Assembly (NCBI RefSeq): GCF_900496995.4
Contig: NC_054457.1
Coordinates: forward strand, 1,054,001-1,118,000
Source: Aquila chrysaetos chrysaetos
Taxonomy: Eukaryota; Chordata; Aves; Accipitriformes; Accipitridae
Length of the DNA stretch: 64,000 nucleotides
Direction: 5' to 3'
A model generated the notes under the pieces. It saw only the letters and a list, made by a program, of their open reading frames with translations. It had not been told where the DNA came from and ran no database searches. The position numbers and the translations under genes were made by a program. Position 1 is the stretch's first letter. Each line of letters opens with the position of its first letter. Below, piece by piece: positions 33,157 to 44,395 of the stretch.

Positions 33157-34840
33157 GCTTTCCCAATCCAGCCTGGAGCTACAGGCAGAATTTTAATTTC
33201 ACTGACCTACACAAAGGTCAGGCTACACAAAGTATGTCACACCGCAAATCACAGCCAGAGAATAATTAGGCAGACAGAAATCAAGCCAAGACTACTATTC
33301 AGTGTGCTGTCTTGCCCCAACACCTTGAAGAATCATGGGGAAGGGGCTCTGTTTGTAGCAGCAATATGGAAATACTCTAGGAAAGCTGCTTCTTTGAAAC
33401 AGTCTTCCCAAAAGGCAAGCTGACTTTTCCTTTCAGCCTCTTATAAACCTATGCAGAATCTCCCTTCTGAGCACCCCAACAGAGAAACGTATTGAAAGAC
33501 TCCCAAAGCATCCTGGAGCTGATCAGATGAACAAGGTGGTGCATGGGGTTGGGGCTACCAGCCAGCTCCCTGAGAGGTAAAACCAAGCACTCCAAACTGA
33601 AAGCATCCTCAAGGTCCCAAACTGTCATCCATCAACATCACCCTTGTCAAATAGCAGTTGACAGCAAGTTAGGCAAGGATGCTTTGGATGCTGAAAATAA
33701 ATAAGGTTTTGACTAAGAGATGTCCTAAATTTTGGCCTAAATTGTATGTAGAAGATTCTAAAACAAGATATTTCAAACAATAACACTGGCTCCATACCAC
33801 CAAAACGCTGCCTTTATAATGGCCGAAAAATAATCTCAACTAAGGAAAATGGAGCACTTGGTTCTCATTAGCAACAGTCACATCTTGCTGGTCTAATAAC
33901 AGAGCTTTCTGAAAGGAACAACCCCAAAATGAAACCTTCAAGGATAGGATAATAAGAACAGATATCCAAACATTTTGGACTCCGTTGGGTATTATCTTTC
34001 ATTTTGCATTAATAATAATATAACATTATTGCTGGCCTCTGCAACTGATCCCCTTGGATTTTAGGAACAGTGACATCTGGCAAAGGGGAAACAGCACACT
34101 AACTACTTTTTTGCCACAAAACCTCTCAAATTTAGGGGTGCCACTGACTGATATTGCCACAATACCAATATTTATACGCTTATTGAATTACAGGCTTGAA
34201 ATTACAGAGGGCTGTTATCACACTTGAAAACCACAGCCAGGTTCACCTTCCCCACACCCACAGATCGAGGAGTCACTTGCTTTTATTCTGCCACATGGCA
34301 GGATTGGGAGCAATGGTCACCCCAAACTGCTGCCACATTCACTGCCTCTTGGGAGCAAAGGCCATGGACTTTGCAGGATTATAACTTGCAAATTTTACCA
34401 CCCCAAGGCCATTGTGGCTTTGCAAGCCCAACAGCTAAAGCAGCAGATAAATAACCAATGAGTCTTCCCATCAATGCTATATTCTCATTGGAGGAATCTG
34501 TAAAAATTCAACTCTTTTTTTTTTTTCAGTATAGAGTTCATTTCAGTTAAAACCCATTATTTGCCCTTGTTGCAAATCTCACTCGCTGGAGCACTTTCTC
34601 AGCAGGTCTAAAATGGCATATTGCTCCCAAGGCCCATAAAATGTGCTGGATTACCCAGGCTGCAGATCAAGATGAGGGAGAGTTTCCTTTTAAAGAAGGG
34701 CCACTTGTGTTTTGTTTCCAGAACTGTCCATCCCCAAGATGGCAAGAGGGGAAGGAGTTCATGCCCTCTGGTACGTTGCAACCTCAAGTATGAATGAACA
34801 TTTGCATCCTCATCTATAGCAGAGAAAAGTCTTTGTCTTT
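33157..34840. other. unannotated host sequence
   Basis: About 1.7 kb with no recognised gene or mobile element. A T-run lies near 34516. Confidence 0.45.
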
Positions 34841-35416
34841 TGTAAGGGACAGACATTTGTCTTAAACATTTCTTGGCACAGAAGAAACCACAAGATGCCG
34901 GTTTACAGGGCAGAGCCCTGCACAAAAACCCACAGCCTGGCACAATAACTACCGAGCCCTGCACAAGAACCCACAGCCTGGCAACATATCCGCATGCGCA
35001 ATGGACTGGTGGAGCCGGGCGGAGACTTTGGGACTCAGACTATATAAAATGGTGCTATCAGGAGCTAGGGGTGGGATCCCCCACCACCAAGACACCAACA
35101 ATCAAGAGGACCAACGGGATGCCGCTGGATCCACGGGTAGTGATATCTTCTTTGTCTGTCTCTGTCTCTGCCTCTCTCTCCCCTTCTCTCTTTATACATG
35201 TGGCACGGGACTTGTTTGTCTAGTTGAATTGTCCAGTTAAGTAGTTGCCATTTAGTTATTGTATCTAACCTCATGCCTTGCATTTTGTATTAATAAATTG
35301 CTAAACTGGTTGGCTGGTGTTGTTTCACCTTAATTCAGTCCAGGGGGATCATGAACTTGGTTGTTGGTCCCAAGGGGAGGGAGGTCGTCCTAAATGACTC
35401 CTTTCGGGCCATGACA
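34841..35416 (+). repeat. solo LTR family I
   Basis: 576 bp from TGTAAGGGACAG to GGGCCATGACA, flanked by TCTTT on both sides (34836-34840 and 35417-35421). TATA (CTATATAAAATGG) is near 35041 and AATAAA near 35291. A segment GACCAACGGGATGCCGCTGG is nearly shared with LTR F, so the two families are related. Confidence 0.87.
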
Positions 35417-36110
35417 TCTTTGCAAAGGGAACTGTGAACAAGTCTTCTGGCCCACAAAGAACAAAGCTGAGCCAATAACTAATTTTACAGTATGCAGCAA
35501 CTGAAATAAAAAAGCAAGAATAATCTATATCATTGCAAGAACCTTAATTTCTGATTTGAACTCTTAAAGGTTTCAAGTTTTCTGGGACAGGAGACAGCAA
35601 AAGAGAGCAAATGCAATAAAAGCAAAGGGAATTTATTAAAATGAAGCTGTTCCAATTGAAAAAAACACAAAAATGTCTTGCTTTGAAAAAGTCTCAGCCA
35701 ACATTTAGCTGTCAAAAAAAGCTTCCCTTAACTCACATGATTCAACAAAAATAAGATGCACCTGCAAAAAATCTTCCAATGCTGCTCAGTGTGTGTTCCT
35801 TTTTAATAAAAAAAAAGTTTTCTCCAAATCCAGGAAGAGTCCTGTTTTAGTGGAGACCCTCTGATGCTTATGACGCGCTATTTTTTGACACAGTGATCCC
35901 TCAAAATTTTCCAGTGGATGTGCAAGTAGCAAATTATTAATTTGCTTCTGTTACTTATTTTCTACAGACCTTAAGAAGGAACCCAGAGTTCTCCTGGGAG
36001 CTGAAAAGCAGAGGTCAAAACCTCTGCTCTTGGACATAAATCAGCACCGACTGCGACCTACACCACGTGCCATGAGAGGCAGCTGCCAACGGCTGCTCTT
36101 CCACCCTAAC
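35417..36110. other. probable intron of the PDZD2 remnant
   Basis: AT-rich, no ORF. It lies just 3' (minus strand) of the exon donor at 36110, so it is likely intronic. Confidence 0.5.
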
Positions 36111-36556
36111 CTCGCACCAGTGCCATCCACGCCAACCATTAACTGGCCATTCAGGGAAAGGATCTCATCTTTCAGGCACACTCTCCCACACTTCCTGGCT
36201 GGGCTGTTTTTCTTCAAGTCCATCACCCAGATGCACGCAACATCAAGCACTGGCCCCTTATGCCCCTTCCTCTTCTTCCCTCTCCGCTGCTTCTCCCTGT
36301 AGTCCCCCAGAGTGGGGATGTTCCCGAAGCTCAAACCTTGTTTTTTCGCATCTCCTGGGCCAGGTACATGGTGCAGATCTCTGTATCCGAAGTCCCACAG
36401 CTCCCTGGCTGCAGTTTGCTCACGTCCACAGATAAGTTGAGCTGGATGTACTTGCTCAGCTTCTGGACAGCCAAGCGGCAGAGCTGCTGCTTGGTGCCCT
36501 CAGCCCCCTGCCACCAGCTGTTCTGCAGCCACTGGCACAGGATGGGGGAGGAAGAC
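36111..36556 (-). pseudogene. PDZD2: PDZD2 first coding exon, 3' part
   Basis: Minus strand. PDZD2 is a large multi-PDZ scaffold protein. Reading from 36550, the sequence gives ILCQWLQNSWWQGAEGTKQQ, KYIQLNLSVDVSKLQ and TEICTMYLAQEM; then, after a frame change near 36335 (in an A-run), it gives LSFGNIPTLGDY, GPVLDVACIWVMDLKKNSPA and LKDEILSLNGQLMVGVDG. The last part is a PDZ domain start. Order and spacing match my knowledge of vertebrate PDZD2 residues about 10-160. The exon ends at a plausible donor (GCGAG then GTTAGG, intron from 36110). The frameshift plus the ERV insertion at its 5' side make it a pseudogene here. Confidence 0.82.
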
Positions 36557-36923
36557 TGCGGTGACTGAATCAAGTGCTCAAGCTCTCTGTGCAAGATTCC
36601 CCTTATTTCACTAAAAGATCAAACATATATGTTTCAACAAAGATCTAGAAAGAACTAACGGCACACAGCCAATACTACCAACACAGGAGGGCATATCTGG
36701 CCCAGCTGGGATGTTTGCCAGTCCTCAGAAAATTTAAAGATAAAAACATTCCATACACATACTCGTGACTGTCTTCAGCCACATCTTCCCAGGCCTACAC
36801 AAGGCCATCCTCCAACCTGACCTTGTAAAACTAGTTCTTCAAAGGCTTGGCAAACATGCAGCACAACAAATTCTAATGGTCGCTCTTGAAAACAAATGCC
36901 AGGTGTTCCGAGCTGCTCCCACA
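36557..36923 (-). repeat. 3' LTR of provirus E
   Basis: 367 bp, TGCGGTGACTGAATC to GAGCTGCTCCCACA in plus orientation. Confidence 0.9.
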
Positions 36924-37388
36924 TCTCCCCCTTTTTTGTTTAGGAACATCAGATTCACGAGGAAGGCAGCGAGGACTCTAGCTTTGAACTGACGCAATCC
37001 TCATACTGCTCCTCAGATGATTCTGATTGCTGCAAACACACAAATGATTAATAACCCTCCAATAGCAATGCAAATTCAGATACACAGATTTAAACCTTCA
37101 AACCCTGTTTTTGGATTTAAGCATTTAACACTATTAGACAATTCTTTGAAAAACACCTTATTCTGCTAATTTTGTATATTTCCCATTTGATCTTGTAATA
37201 TCTGTGCAAGGTCTTAGATCTCTCCTGCAATATTAGTAGCAAATGCACCTTGCAAATGCGCCTTCACCTAATTCCAATCTCATACACTTTCATTCCTTTG
37301 TGAAGGAGTTACACAGAGCCCTTGTTTTTGAAATTCCCAATTGCAATGTAATTTCATTCTATTTTGTAATGCACTTTGTCTATCTCTA
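36924..37388 (-). pseudogene. env TM C-terminal remnant of provirus E
   Basis: Minus strand. One frame gives ALQNRMKLHCNWEFQKQGLC next to the LTR C insertion, which looks like the heptad end and disulfide loop of a beta-type TM. It then decays with stops and shifts. The last about 60 bases read as an acidic tail (SESSEEQYEDC). A polypurine tract (AAAAAAGGGGGAGA on the minus strand) precedes the LTR. Confidence 0.65.
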
Positions 37389-38312
37389 TGTGATGGGTTG
37401 ATCCTGGCTGGACACCAGGCACCCACCATAGCTATTCTATCACTCTCTCCTCCACAGCTGGACAGGGGAACAGGAAATGAGGTTTGCGGTCAGTTCATCA
37501 CACATTATCTCTGTCACTTCATCCTCCTCAGGGGCAGCACTCATCACACTCTTCCCCTGTTCCAGTGTGGGATCTCTCCCATGGGAGACAGTCCTCCATG
37601 AAGATCTTCAGCATGGGTCCTTTCTGCTGTGTGCAGTCCTTCAGGAGCATACCGCTCCAGCATGGGTCCCCCACAGAGTCATAGGTTCTGCCAGAAAACC
37701 TGCTCCGTGGGCTTCTCTCTCCACAGTTCTGCAGGTCCTGCCAGGATCCTGCTCCAGCGCAGGCTTCCCACAGGGTCACAGCCTCCTTCGGGCACCCACC
37801 TGCTCCAGCGTGGGGTCCTCCATGGGCTGCAGGTGGATATCTGCTCCACCGTGGACCTCCATGGACCGCAGGGGAACAACCCATTTCACCATGGTCTTCA
37901 CCACGGGCTGCAGGGGAATCTCTGCTCTGGCGCCTGGAGCATCTCCTCCCCCTCCTTCTTCACTGACCTTGGTGTCTGCAGGGTTATTTCTCTTACATGT
38001 TCTCACTCTTCAGCTGCCATTTCTGTGTGTTCCGCAACCGCATTTCTCTTCCCCCTCTCCAGCTGGTGGTTTTTTTTTCTTCTTCTTTTCTGTCTCTCCC
38101 TCTCTCTCTCTCTCCTTTTTTTTTTTTTTTTTTTTTATATACAGAGTTGCTACTACTATCACTGATTGGCTCAGCTTTGGCCGGCAGCAGGTCTGTCTTA
38201 GAGCCAGCCAGCATTGGCTCTGTCAGACACAGGGGAAAACCTCCAGCAGCCCCCACAGAAGCCACCCCTGTAACCCCCCGCTACCAAAACCTTGCCACAC
38301 AAACCCAATACA
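37389..38312 (-). repeat. LTR family C inside env of provirus E
   Basis: 924 bp, TGTGATGGGTTGATCC to AACCCAATACA (plus orientation). It lacks an internal stretch present in the 54393 copy. It contains the CTGCTCCAGCGTGGG-type tandem array and a T-rich run near 38116. No matching TSD was found. Confidence 0.82.
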
Positions 38313-39173
38313 GCCCAAGCCAAATTACCACTGCTTCTAAAGCGTCCAATCATGCTAGTATTGTTGATCAATTTGTACCTGGGTATTCATTTCAGCTGTA
38401 ACATTTTCTAATACATTAGCTACTGTGTGAGCAGTCTGAAGGGATTTCACAAGTGCCATGGTAGCAACGGCGGCAGTAGCTGCAATAATGATAGCTGATA
38501 TTATAAAGGCAATGAGCCATCCTATAAATTGTTTTGGGTGACTAATTGTCTGCTTTAAAAGCCTTGATAATTGACTTAATCCTTATTCCCTTTCCCACGA
38601 TTTGGTCATATTTACAGGGATCCACAATTCAGCACGATGTCACATTGGCATGATTACTGTAAGACTTAATTCAGATATATTCTTATGAGTAAGGTTAATT
38701 CAGATTAGTTTCAAAAGCATGGTTACGTAAAGCAATATCTACAAATTGAGCTGCTACAAAAACATAAGGGTGTGAAGTACATATCATCACCGAACCTTTG
38801 TGATTCCGTGTGGGGTTTAAACTTATACAAGGAATGTTTTTTTATATAGTCACCGTGGCTTAGGCGCAACACCTCCAGTGGGCCCAATAAAAATGCTGCA
38901 CCCGAGCCACAGTGACCCCACAAAGAAAAAAGATCAGAATTCTTACAATACTGTTGCTGGCCACTATTGCCAGGTATGCTAAAAAAGGTATTCTTTGGAG
39001 TAGGATACACGTTGCATCATCACGCTAGCTTGTTGCTGCATTCTCTTCAAATCTCCCCATGTGATAGCTTTTTCATTCTCGATGCGCCGCTTCCTCCTCA
39101 TTCGTTTCTCCTCTTTCAGATTCAGAGTCTTCATCTGCGGGATTGGGTTGTCTGAGTGGTTTCGCCAGCTCAT
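38313..39173 (-). pseudogene. env of provirus E, leader plus fusion-peptide region
   Basis: Minus strand. The open start at 39173-38979 has an arginine-rich stretch (KRMRRKRRIENEK) and overlaps the pol 3' end, as env leaders of betaretroviruses do. A fragment at 39010-38723 (LFSLWGHCGSGAAFLLGPLE) is surface-unit-like. From about 38560 down, another frame gives a hydrophobic fusion-peptide-like segment (KQFIGWLIAFIISAIIIAAT) and helix (SLQTAHTVANVLENVTAEMN). The surface unit is largely deleted. It is inactive. Confidence 0.65.
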
Positions 39174-40257
39174 GATATGGCTTCACGTGTTTAGCTGGAA
39201 TCCACTTGGTTCCTGTGGGAAGAAGAACACAAGCATACCCTCGCCCCCAAGTGATTAGTTCCACAGGTCCATTCCAACCAGATCCACTAAAAGGATCCTT
39301 ATACAGTGCTTTAGATCTGTGTGAAATAGAATCAGGAGTTTTAAAATGCCGATCTATCGCTGTGCTGGCCATTAAGTCTGGTGAGCGATTTAAAAAATTC
39401 AAAGTAAACATAGCATTATCTAGCTGTTCTTGTGGTGGCATATTTTGATCTATAAGTATCCCTGATGACAAGTTGTCCATAATTTGTTCCACTGACAAAT
39501 CATTGTATTCTAACTGCCATACAGAATACTGAGCAGAAGTCAACACCATTTTCATAAGCAGTTTCCAGTCCCAAGGAGTCATAGTATAAGTGCCTCCAAT
39601 TGCTTCCACTAGCCCCATTGTAAATGAATTGTGTAACCCATTTTCACGAATTGATTTCTGTAATTCTTTTATCATTTCATAAGGTAAACCCTCATGCTGT
39701 GGTGGATTATGAGGTTTGTATATAACAGGAAAAGTAAACATGGTATCTCCTTGCTGTAGAGCTTTTTCTCGACAGCGTTGCATCAAGCTATGCGTATTTT
39801 TTCCCAAATCATTAAGTGAATTGTCACATTTAGTATCAAAGTCTGGTAAGGGTGGAGCTGAAGGCACTATAATGTTTTCTCCGCACCGCTGTAAAGCAGG
39901 AGCCACAGGATTAGACAGAGGCACAGAGTTAGAGGGATTAGCAGGAGAAAGAGATACAGGCAGTGCAGCAAAGCCAGGTTCTGTTTTAAGTTCTGCAAAC
40001 CCTGGAGAGGGAGTACCAGGCGGTTGGAGGGGGGGGGGGGGGACGGCGGCCGCGGCGGGCGCAGAGGCCGCGGAAGGCAACGGCGGAGCGGCGGGGACCT
40101 GTATGCGGTGGTGAGGGTCGGCGACCCCGCGGAGCCCGTGCTGCCCGCCCGCTGCCTGCCTGTCTGCCTGCCGGCGGGCTGTGTGCGTTAACGGTGTTGG
40201 TGCGGGCAGTGGTGGAAGAAATGAGGGATATAAATCCGGCTCTTTTTCAGAGTCCAC
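39073..40257 (-). CDS. chimeric Gag capsid-integrase ORF of provirus E
   Basis: One open frame of 394 codons. Residues 1-170 are proline/alanine-rich Gag linker. Residues about 172-250 are capsid N-terminal domain (FPVIYKPHNPPQHEGLPYEM, GGTYTMTPWDWKLLMKMVLT). Residues about 270-360 are the end of integrase (AMFTLNFLNRSPD, WNGPVELITWGRGYACVL, KWIPAKHVKPYHEL). A deletion joining gag to the 3' part of pol, with the join near 39440-39510, removed the rest of capsid, nucleocapsid, protease, RT, RNase H and most of integrase, yet kept the frame open. It overlaps the env start. Expression is unknown. Confidence 0.8.
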   Translation of the reverse strand: MDSEKEPDLYPSFLPPLPAPTPLTHTARRQADRQAAGGQHGLRGVADPHHRIQVPAAPPLPSAASAPAAAAVPPPPLQPPGTPSPGFAELKTEPGFAALPVSLSPANPSNSVPLSNPVAPALQRCGENIIVPSAPPLPDFDTKCDNSLNDLGKNTHSLMQRCREKALQQGDTMFTFPVIYKPHNPPQHEGLPYEMIKELQKSIRENGLHNSFTMGLVEAIGGTYTMTPWDWKLLMKMVLTSAQYSVWQLEYNDLSVEQIMDNLSSGILIDQNMPPQEQLDNAMFTLNFLNRSPDLMASTAIDRHFKTPDSISHRSKALYKDPFSGSGWNGPVELITWGRGYACVLLPTGTKWIPAKHVKPYHELAKPLRQPNPADEDSESERGETNEEEAAHRE

Positions 40258-40342
40258 CCTGCCTGATGCAAAAGAATTATTATCGGAATCAGAATCCTGC
40301 TCATTAACGGCCTGCTTACAAACTGTCTCCTCAAAAGCAGTA

Positions 40343-40672
40343 TCAGGTTGTATTGATATGATTTTTCTCTGCTGGCTGTAAATGCACCAGCGCAGTATAA
40401 ATAAACTTCCATGTCACAATTAAATTTTCTGATACACCAAATGCCAAAGTTTTTCGTGTTTGTAAATGTTCCCCGACTCTTTCCCAAACCTCGGTATCAA
40501 AAGTTCCCTCTGTGGGAAACCAGTTACAATTATCCTTTACCCATATTAAAAGTGAAGCAATTTGTCCCTCTGTTATTTTATACCCAGAGGCCCGTAAAAT
40601 CTGCTGCAAACCGTTTAAGTAGAGCTTATGCTCCTGGGAAGCTGATTGCCCCATGCTGCCCCAATCTCGCAA
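40343..40672 (-). pseudogene. gag matrix of provirus E
   Basis: Minus strand, 109 codons. The ORF begins a few codons upstream of MGQSASQEHKLYLNGLQQIL, which has a myristoylation-type MGQ start and a betaretrovirus-like matrix ending in a conserved WFPTEGTFDTEVW. It is separated from the downstream Gag part (from 40257) by a frame change near 40340. Confidence 0.78.
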
Positions 40673-40865
40673 CTCACCCGTTCCACAGGGGTTGCTGTTA
40701 CCTATTTTCTCGGAGTCGTGGCCACTTCTTCAGAGCTCTCCCTGTTAGATTGCGTGGTCTCCACAGTGGAGGGGAATCACCCCTTTTCTTCTTCTCTTGA
40801 TCACGTCATTTTCTTCTCTTAATCGCGCCGGCTTCTTCTCTCCATCACGTCATCGTCTTCTCTTG

Positions 40866-40883
40866 ATCATGTCGGGGTCACCA
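40866..40883 (-). promoter_or_regulatory. primer binding site, tRNA-Trp type
   Basis: Minus-strand TGGTGACCCCGACATGAT, 2 bases inside the 5' LTR; the orphan copy at 46521-46538 has TGGTGACCCCGATGTGAT. Both differ by one base from the tRNA-Trp site. Confidence 0.82.
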
Positions 40884-40885
40884 TC

Positions 40886-41254
40886 TGCAGCAACTGAATC
40901 AAGCACTCAAGCTCTCTGTTCAAGATTCCCCTTATTTCACTAAAAGATCAAACTTATATATGTTTCAACAAAGATCTAGAAAGAACTAACGGCACACAGC
41001 CAATACTACCAACACAGGAGGGCATATCTGGCCCAGCTGGGATGTTTGCCAGTCCTCAGAACAGTTAAAGATAAAAACATTCCATACACATACTCGTGAC
41101 TGTCCTCAGCCACATCTTCCCAGGCCTACACAAGGCCATCCTCCAACCTGACCTTGTGAAACTAGTTCTTCAAAGGCTTGGCAAACATGCAGCACAACAA
41201 ATTCTAATGTTCACTCTTGAAAACAAATGCCAGGTGTTCCGAGCTGCTCCCACA
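40886..41254 (-). repeat. 5' LTR of provirus E
   Basis: 369 bp, TGCAGCAACTGAATC to GAGCTGCTCCCACA in plus orientation. Confidence 0.9.
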
Positions 41255-41496
41255 AAGACCCCCGCATTGTCCTGTGTGATGGGCATCACCATCCCTGTGC
41301 ATCCCCACATGGCAGCAGCCCCGGCCCCAATCGGCTCCCCAGACCTTGGCTCTGCTGCCTCCCGCAGCCTCCTGCAGCCCCTGGGACTATGCTGGAGTGG
41401 GGCTGCAGGTCCAAAGCAAGCCCCATCTAATCTCATGGGGACGTTTTTTTGGGCGCCAATTGTCCAAAAGCACAGCCAAGGCAGGACATTTGGTGT
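41255..41496 (-). pseudogene. PDZD2: PDZD2 start codon and 5' UTR
   Basis: Minus strand. ATG at 41286-41284 begins MPITQDNAG, the conserved N-terminus of PDZD2. After codon 10 the exon is cut by provirus E (TSD AAGAC at 41255-41259) and resumes at 36556. Joining the two flanks across one TSD copy leaves one extra base compared with the expected spacing to QWLQN, probably in the run of five Gs, so a frameshift exists besides the insertion. Upstream sequence to 41496 is G/C-rich and likely 5' UTR or intron end. A pyrimidine tract ending TTTGGACCTGCAG near 41400 could be the splice acceptor. Confidence 0.75.
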
Positions 41497-42078
41497 TGTC
41501 CTAGTTTCAGCTGGGATAGAGTTAACTGTCTTCCTAGTAGCTGGCACGGTGCTATGTTTTGAGTTCAGTATGAGAAGAATGTTGATAACACTGATGTTTT
41601 CAGTTGTTGCTAAGTAGTGTTTGACTAATGTCAAGGATTTTTCAGCTTCCCATGCCCAGCCAGCGAGAAAGCTGGAGGGGCACAAGAAGTTGGCACAGGA
41701 CACAGCCAGGGCACCTGACCCAAAGTGGCCAACAGGGTATTCCATGCCATGGGACGTCCCATCTAGTATAGGAACTGGGAAGTGGGGGGGGGGAATCGCC
41801 GCTCGGGGGACTAGCTGGGTGCCGGTCGGCGGGTGGTGAGCAATTGCACTGTGCATCATTTGTACATTCCAATCCTTTTATTATTGCTGTTGTCATTTTA
41901 TTAGTGTTATCATTATCATTATTAGTTTCTTCTTTTCTGTTCTATTAAACCGTTCTTATCTCAACCCGTGGGTTTTGCTTCTTTTTCCCGATTTTCTCCC
42001 CCATCCCACTGGGTGGGGGGGGGGAGTGGGTGAGCGGCTGCGTGGTGCTTAGTTGCTGGCTGGGGTTAAACCATGACA
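41497..42078 (+). repeat. 5' LTR (family B)
   Basis: 582 bp, TGTCCTAGTTTCAGC to TTAAACCATGACA. It is the same family as the solo LTR at 9309/13169. The TATA region is damaged (CTAGTATAGGAACTGG). Confidence 0.9.
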
Positions 42079-42086
42079 GTCCATTT

Positions 42087-42104
42087 TGGCGCCCAACGTG
42101 GGGC
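42087..42104 (+). promoter_or_regulatory. primer binding site, tRNA-Lys1,2 type
   Basis: TGGCGCCCAACGTGGGGC, 8 bases after the LTR; an exact match to the lysine type. Confidence 0.9.
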
Positions 42105-42982
42105 ACGAAGGGTTGAGATAACGACAAACCTGACCAGAGCTCGTTAAAACAAATTTGTTATAAGCATTCATTATATTGGTCTAATAGTCGCTGGTCATTA
42201 TGTTGATTTATGTGTTCTTAGAGTTGTTGCTCTGGTTTTTAAAGTTCTGTTATGTATCACCTCGCTTGCTGTATGTAGTCCCTCTTCTGCTGCTTATCAT
42301 CCATGGGAGGTGGATTAAGGTTTTCGCTTTGATGTATTGTATAACACTGGTTTATGGTATGATAAAGTCATCGGTTGTGGGATTAATCCGGTATTTGCAC
42401 TCAGCATTGTCACCTTTATACTGTGGGAGCCATCTGTGGGAAACTATTAATAATTATACCATTTACCTTTCCTCCTTGGAAAACCAGTCTATGGGTGGGA
42501 TACCTTTCTTCCCCTCTCCTTTCTCCTTCAGTCCAGTTACAATGGTGTTTGAGAATTTTGAAAAATTTGAATACTCTTGGGATGTTGATACCAGCACGGT
42601 CCTAGCCCTACTGCTGGGAATTAGCATACTCCTGAATGTGGTTCAGCTCTTGTTTAAGGTTAAACAACTATTTAAGAAGATCACCCAGAGGTCTGCCCCG
42701 AGGCTGGATAATGATGAGTGGCAGGGTGTGTGGGGTAGTATGGGCAAGTAACTAGAAAAGTGGGCACCTCCAGTGTTTTGGAAATTCACCCCTGAACAAA
42801 TGCAGAATCCAGAAGAACTAGTAAAATATTTGGAAAAGGTATGCTGTCACCCTGGCAGCTCCAGAGAGATACAAATCACTGCAACGTGCTGGGGCCTGGC
42901 CCATGCCTATCGAGCCCTGTTCGACACAACTCAGCACCCTCAAGGGGAAGAGAAGGTCTCTGGACCTAACAACAAAACGATG

Positions 42983-43282
42983 AGCATTGCGGTCACCCAA
43001 ACCCCGGCGATGGGCGCTGCGGCCCCTCCAGCCCCGGCGACGAGCATTGCGGCCACCCAGACCTTGGTGACAGGCACCGCGACCCCTCCAGCCGCGGCAA
43101 AGAGAACTGTGGCTACCCAAACCTCAGCAACAGGCACTGCAGCCCCTCCAGCCGCGGCAACGAGCACAGCAGCTACCCAAACCTTGGCAACGGGCACTGC
43201 GGTCCCTCCAGCCCCAGCGACGAGCACTGCTGCTACCCAAACCTTGGCGACAGACGCTGCGGTTATCCAAAACCCGGCGAGT
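42983..43282 (+). repeat. 5 x 60-bp tandem repeat within gag
   Basis: Five in-frame degenerate 60-bp units rich in ACC, GCC and CCT codons (ATQT...TGTA.PP motif). The copies at 9585 and 28289 have only one related unit. Confidence 0.85.
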
Positions 43283-44395
43283 GATACTGCAACTGAACCA
43301 GCGGATCAACTTGCACCAGTATCAGTTGCCCCCGTACAGAAAAAGAAATATACAAAAAAATCAGTTCACTTAGCGAAGGATGAAGGTGAACCAGGGTCAT
43401 CATGGGAACAGGAGGAAGAGGCAGAACCAGAGGTAAAAACCCAGTCCCTGTCCTTGAGTGAGCTGCGGGATATGCAAAAAGATTTTGGCCGCCGTATAGG
43501 TGAGCATATTATCACCTGGCTCCTCCGATGCTGGGACAATGGGGCTAATAGCTTGGAATTAGAAGGTAGGGAAGCCAAGCAGCTGGGATCGCTTGCCAGG
43601 GAAGGTGGCATTGACAAGGCAATTGGAAGAGGAACACAAGCCCTCAGCCTCTGGAGGCGACTCCTGTCAAGCGTGAAAGAAAGGTACCCCTTTAAGGAAG
43701 ATGTTATATGTCAATCAAGCAAGTGGACCACCATGGAAAAAGGTATCCAATATCTGAGGGAATTAGCTGTGCTAGAGACGATTCATCATGACCCGGACAA
43801 CCCACAATTACCCAAAGATCCAGATAAAGTCCAATGCACACAACCCATGTGGCGGAAATTTGTACGGAGCGCACCATCGTCCTATGCCAACTCACTGGCA
43901 ATAATGACCTGGAAAGATGAAGAGGCACCGACAGTGGATGAAGTGGCTCGCCAACTCCGTCAATACGAAGAAAATCTCTCCTCCTCCCTACAAGCCTGCA
44001 TTTCAGCTGTGGAGAAGCTGTCCGAGGATTTCCAGCAATTCAAAGAGGATATGTCCTATTGCCCACCTGTAAGGACCAATGTCTCAGCTATTAAGAGTGA
44101 GCGCTCCTCTGCCCAAGAGAGAGAATATAGAAGGTACACACCGCGAGGTGCCCTGTGGTTTTACCTAGGTGATCATGGAGAGGACATGAGGAAATGGGAT
44201 GGAAAACCTACCTCGGTGCTAAATGCACGGGTACGTGAGCTGCAAGGAAAAACCACCACAAAAGGGGATTCTACTAGGAAAAATGCCGCTCCAGTTTCCA
44301 AACAGAGTAGAAGGGCTGATCTTATTTCTGATCCTCTTGAAGGGACTTCTGAGCCAATTTTATGAGAAGTGAATACTGGATACTCTGGCCAGAAT

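Larger units (their letters stand above)
36557..41254 (-). mobile_element. class II provirus E inserted in PDZD2 exon
   Basis: Minus-strand provirus of 4.7 kb with both LTRs, tRNA-Trp primer site, gag, a deleted pol, env remnants and polypurine tract. AAGAC (36552-36556 and 41255-41259) flanks it. The LTRs differ at roughly 12 of 368 positions. An LTR of family C (37389-38312) is inserted in its env. Confidence 0.9.

Noticed and set aside
32415..33196. Long plus-strand ORFs across LTR C (also 37477-38340 and 54607-55386)
   Set aside because: They run through the tandem array of the LTR, which has few stops in several frames at once. The same stretch is open in two or three frames, so it is repeat composition, not coding sequence.
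35530..36000. A further PDZD2 exon left of the donor at 36110
   Set aside because: No PDZ-like or PDZD2-like sequence could be read there; it looks intronic.
41440..41470. Primer-site-like GGCGCCAA beside a T-run on the PDZD2 side of LTR B
   Set aside because: Only the first nine bases resemble the lysine primer site and there is no matching LTR in the right orientation next to it.
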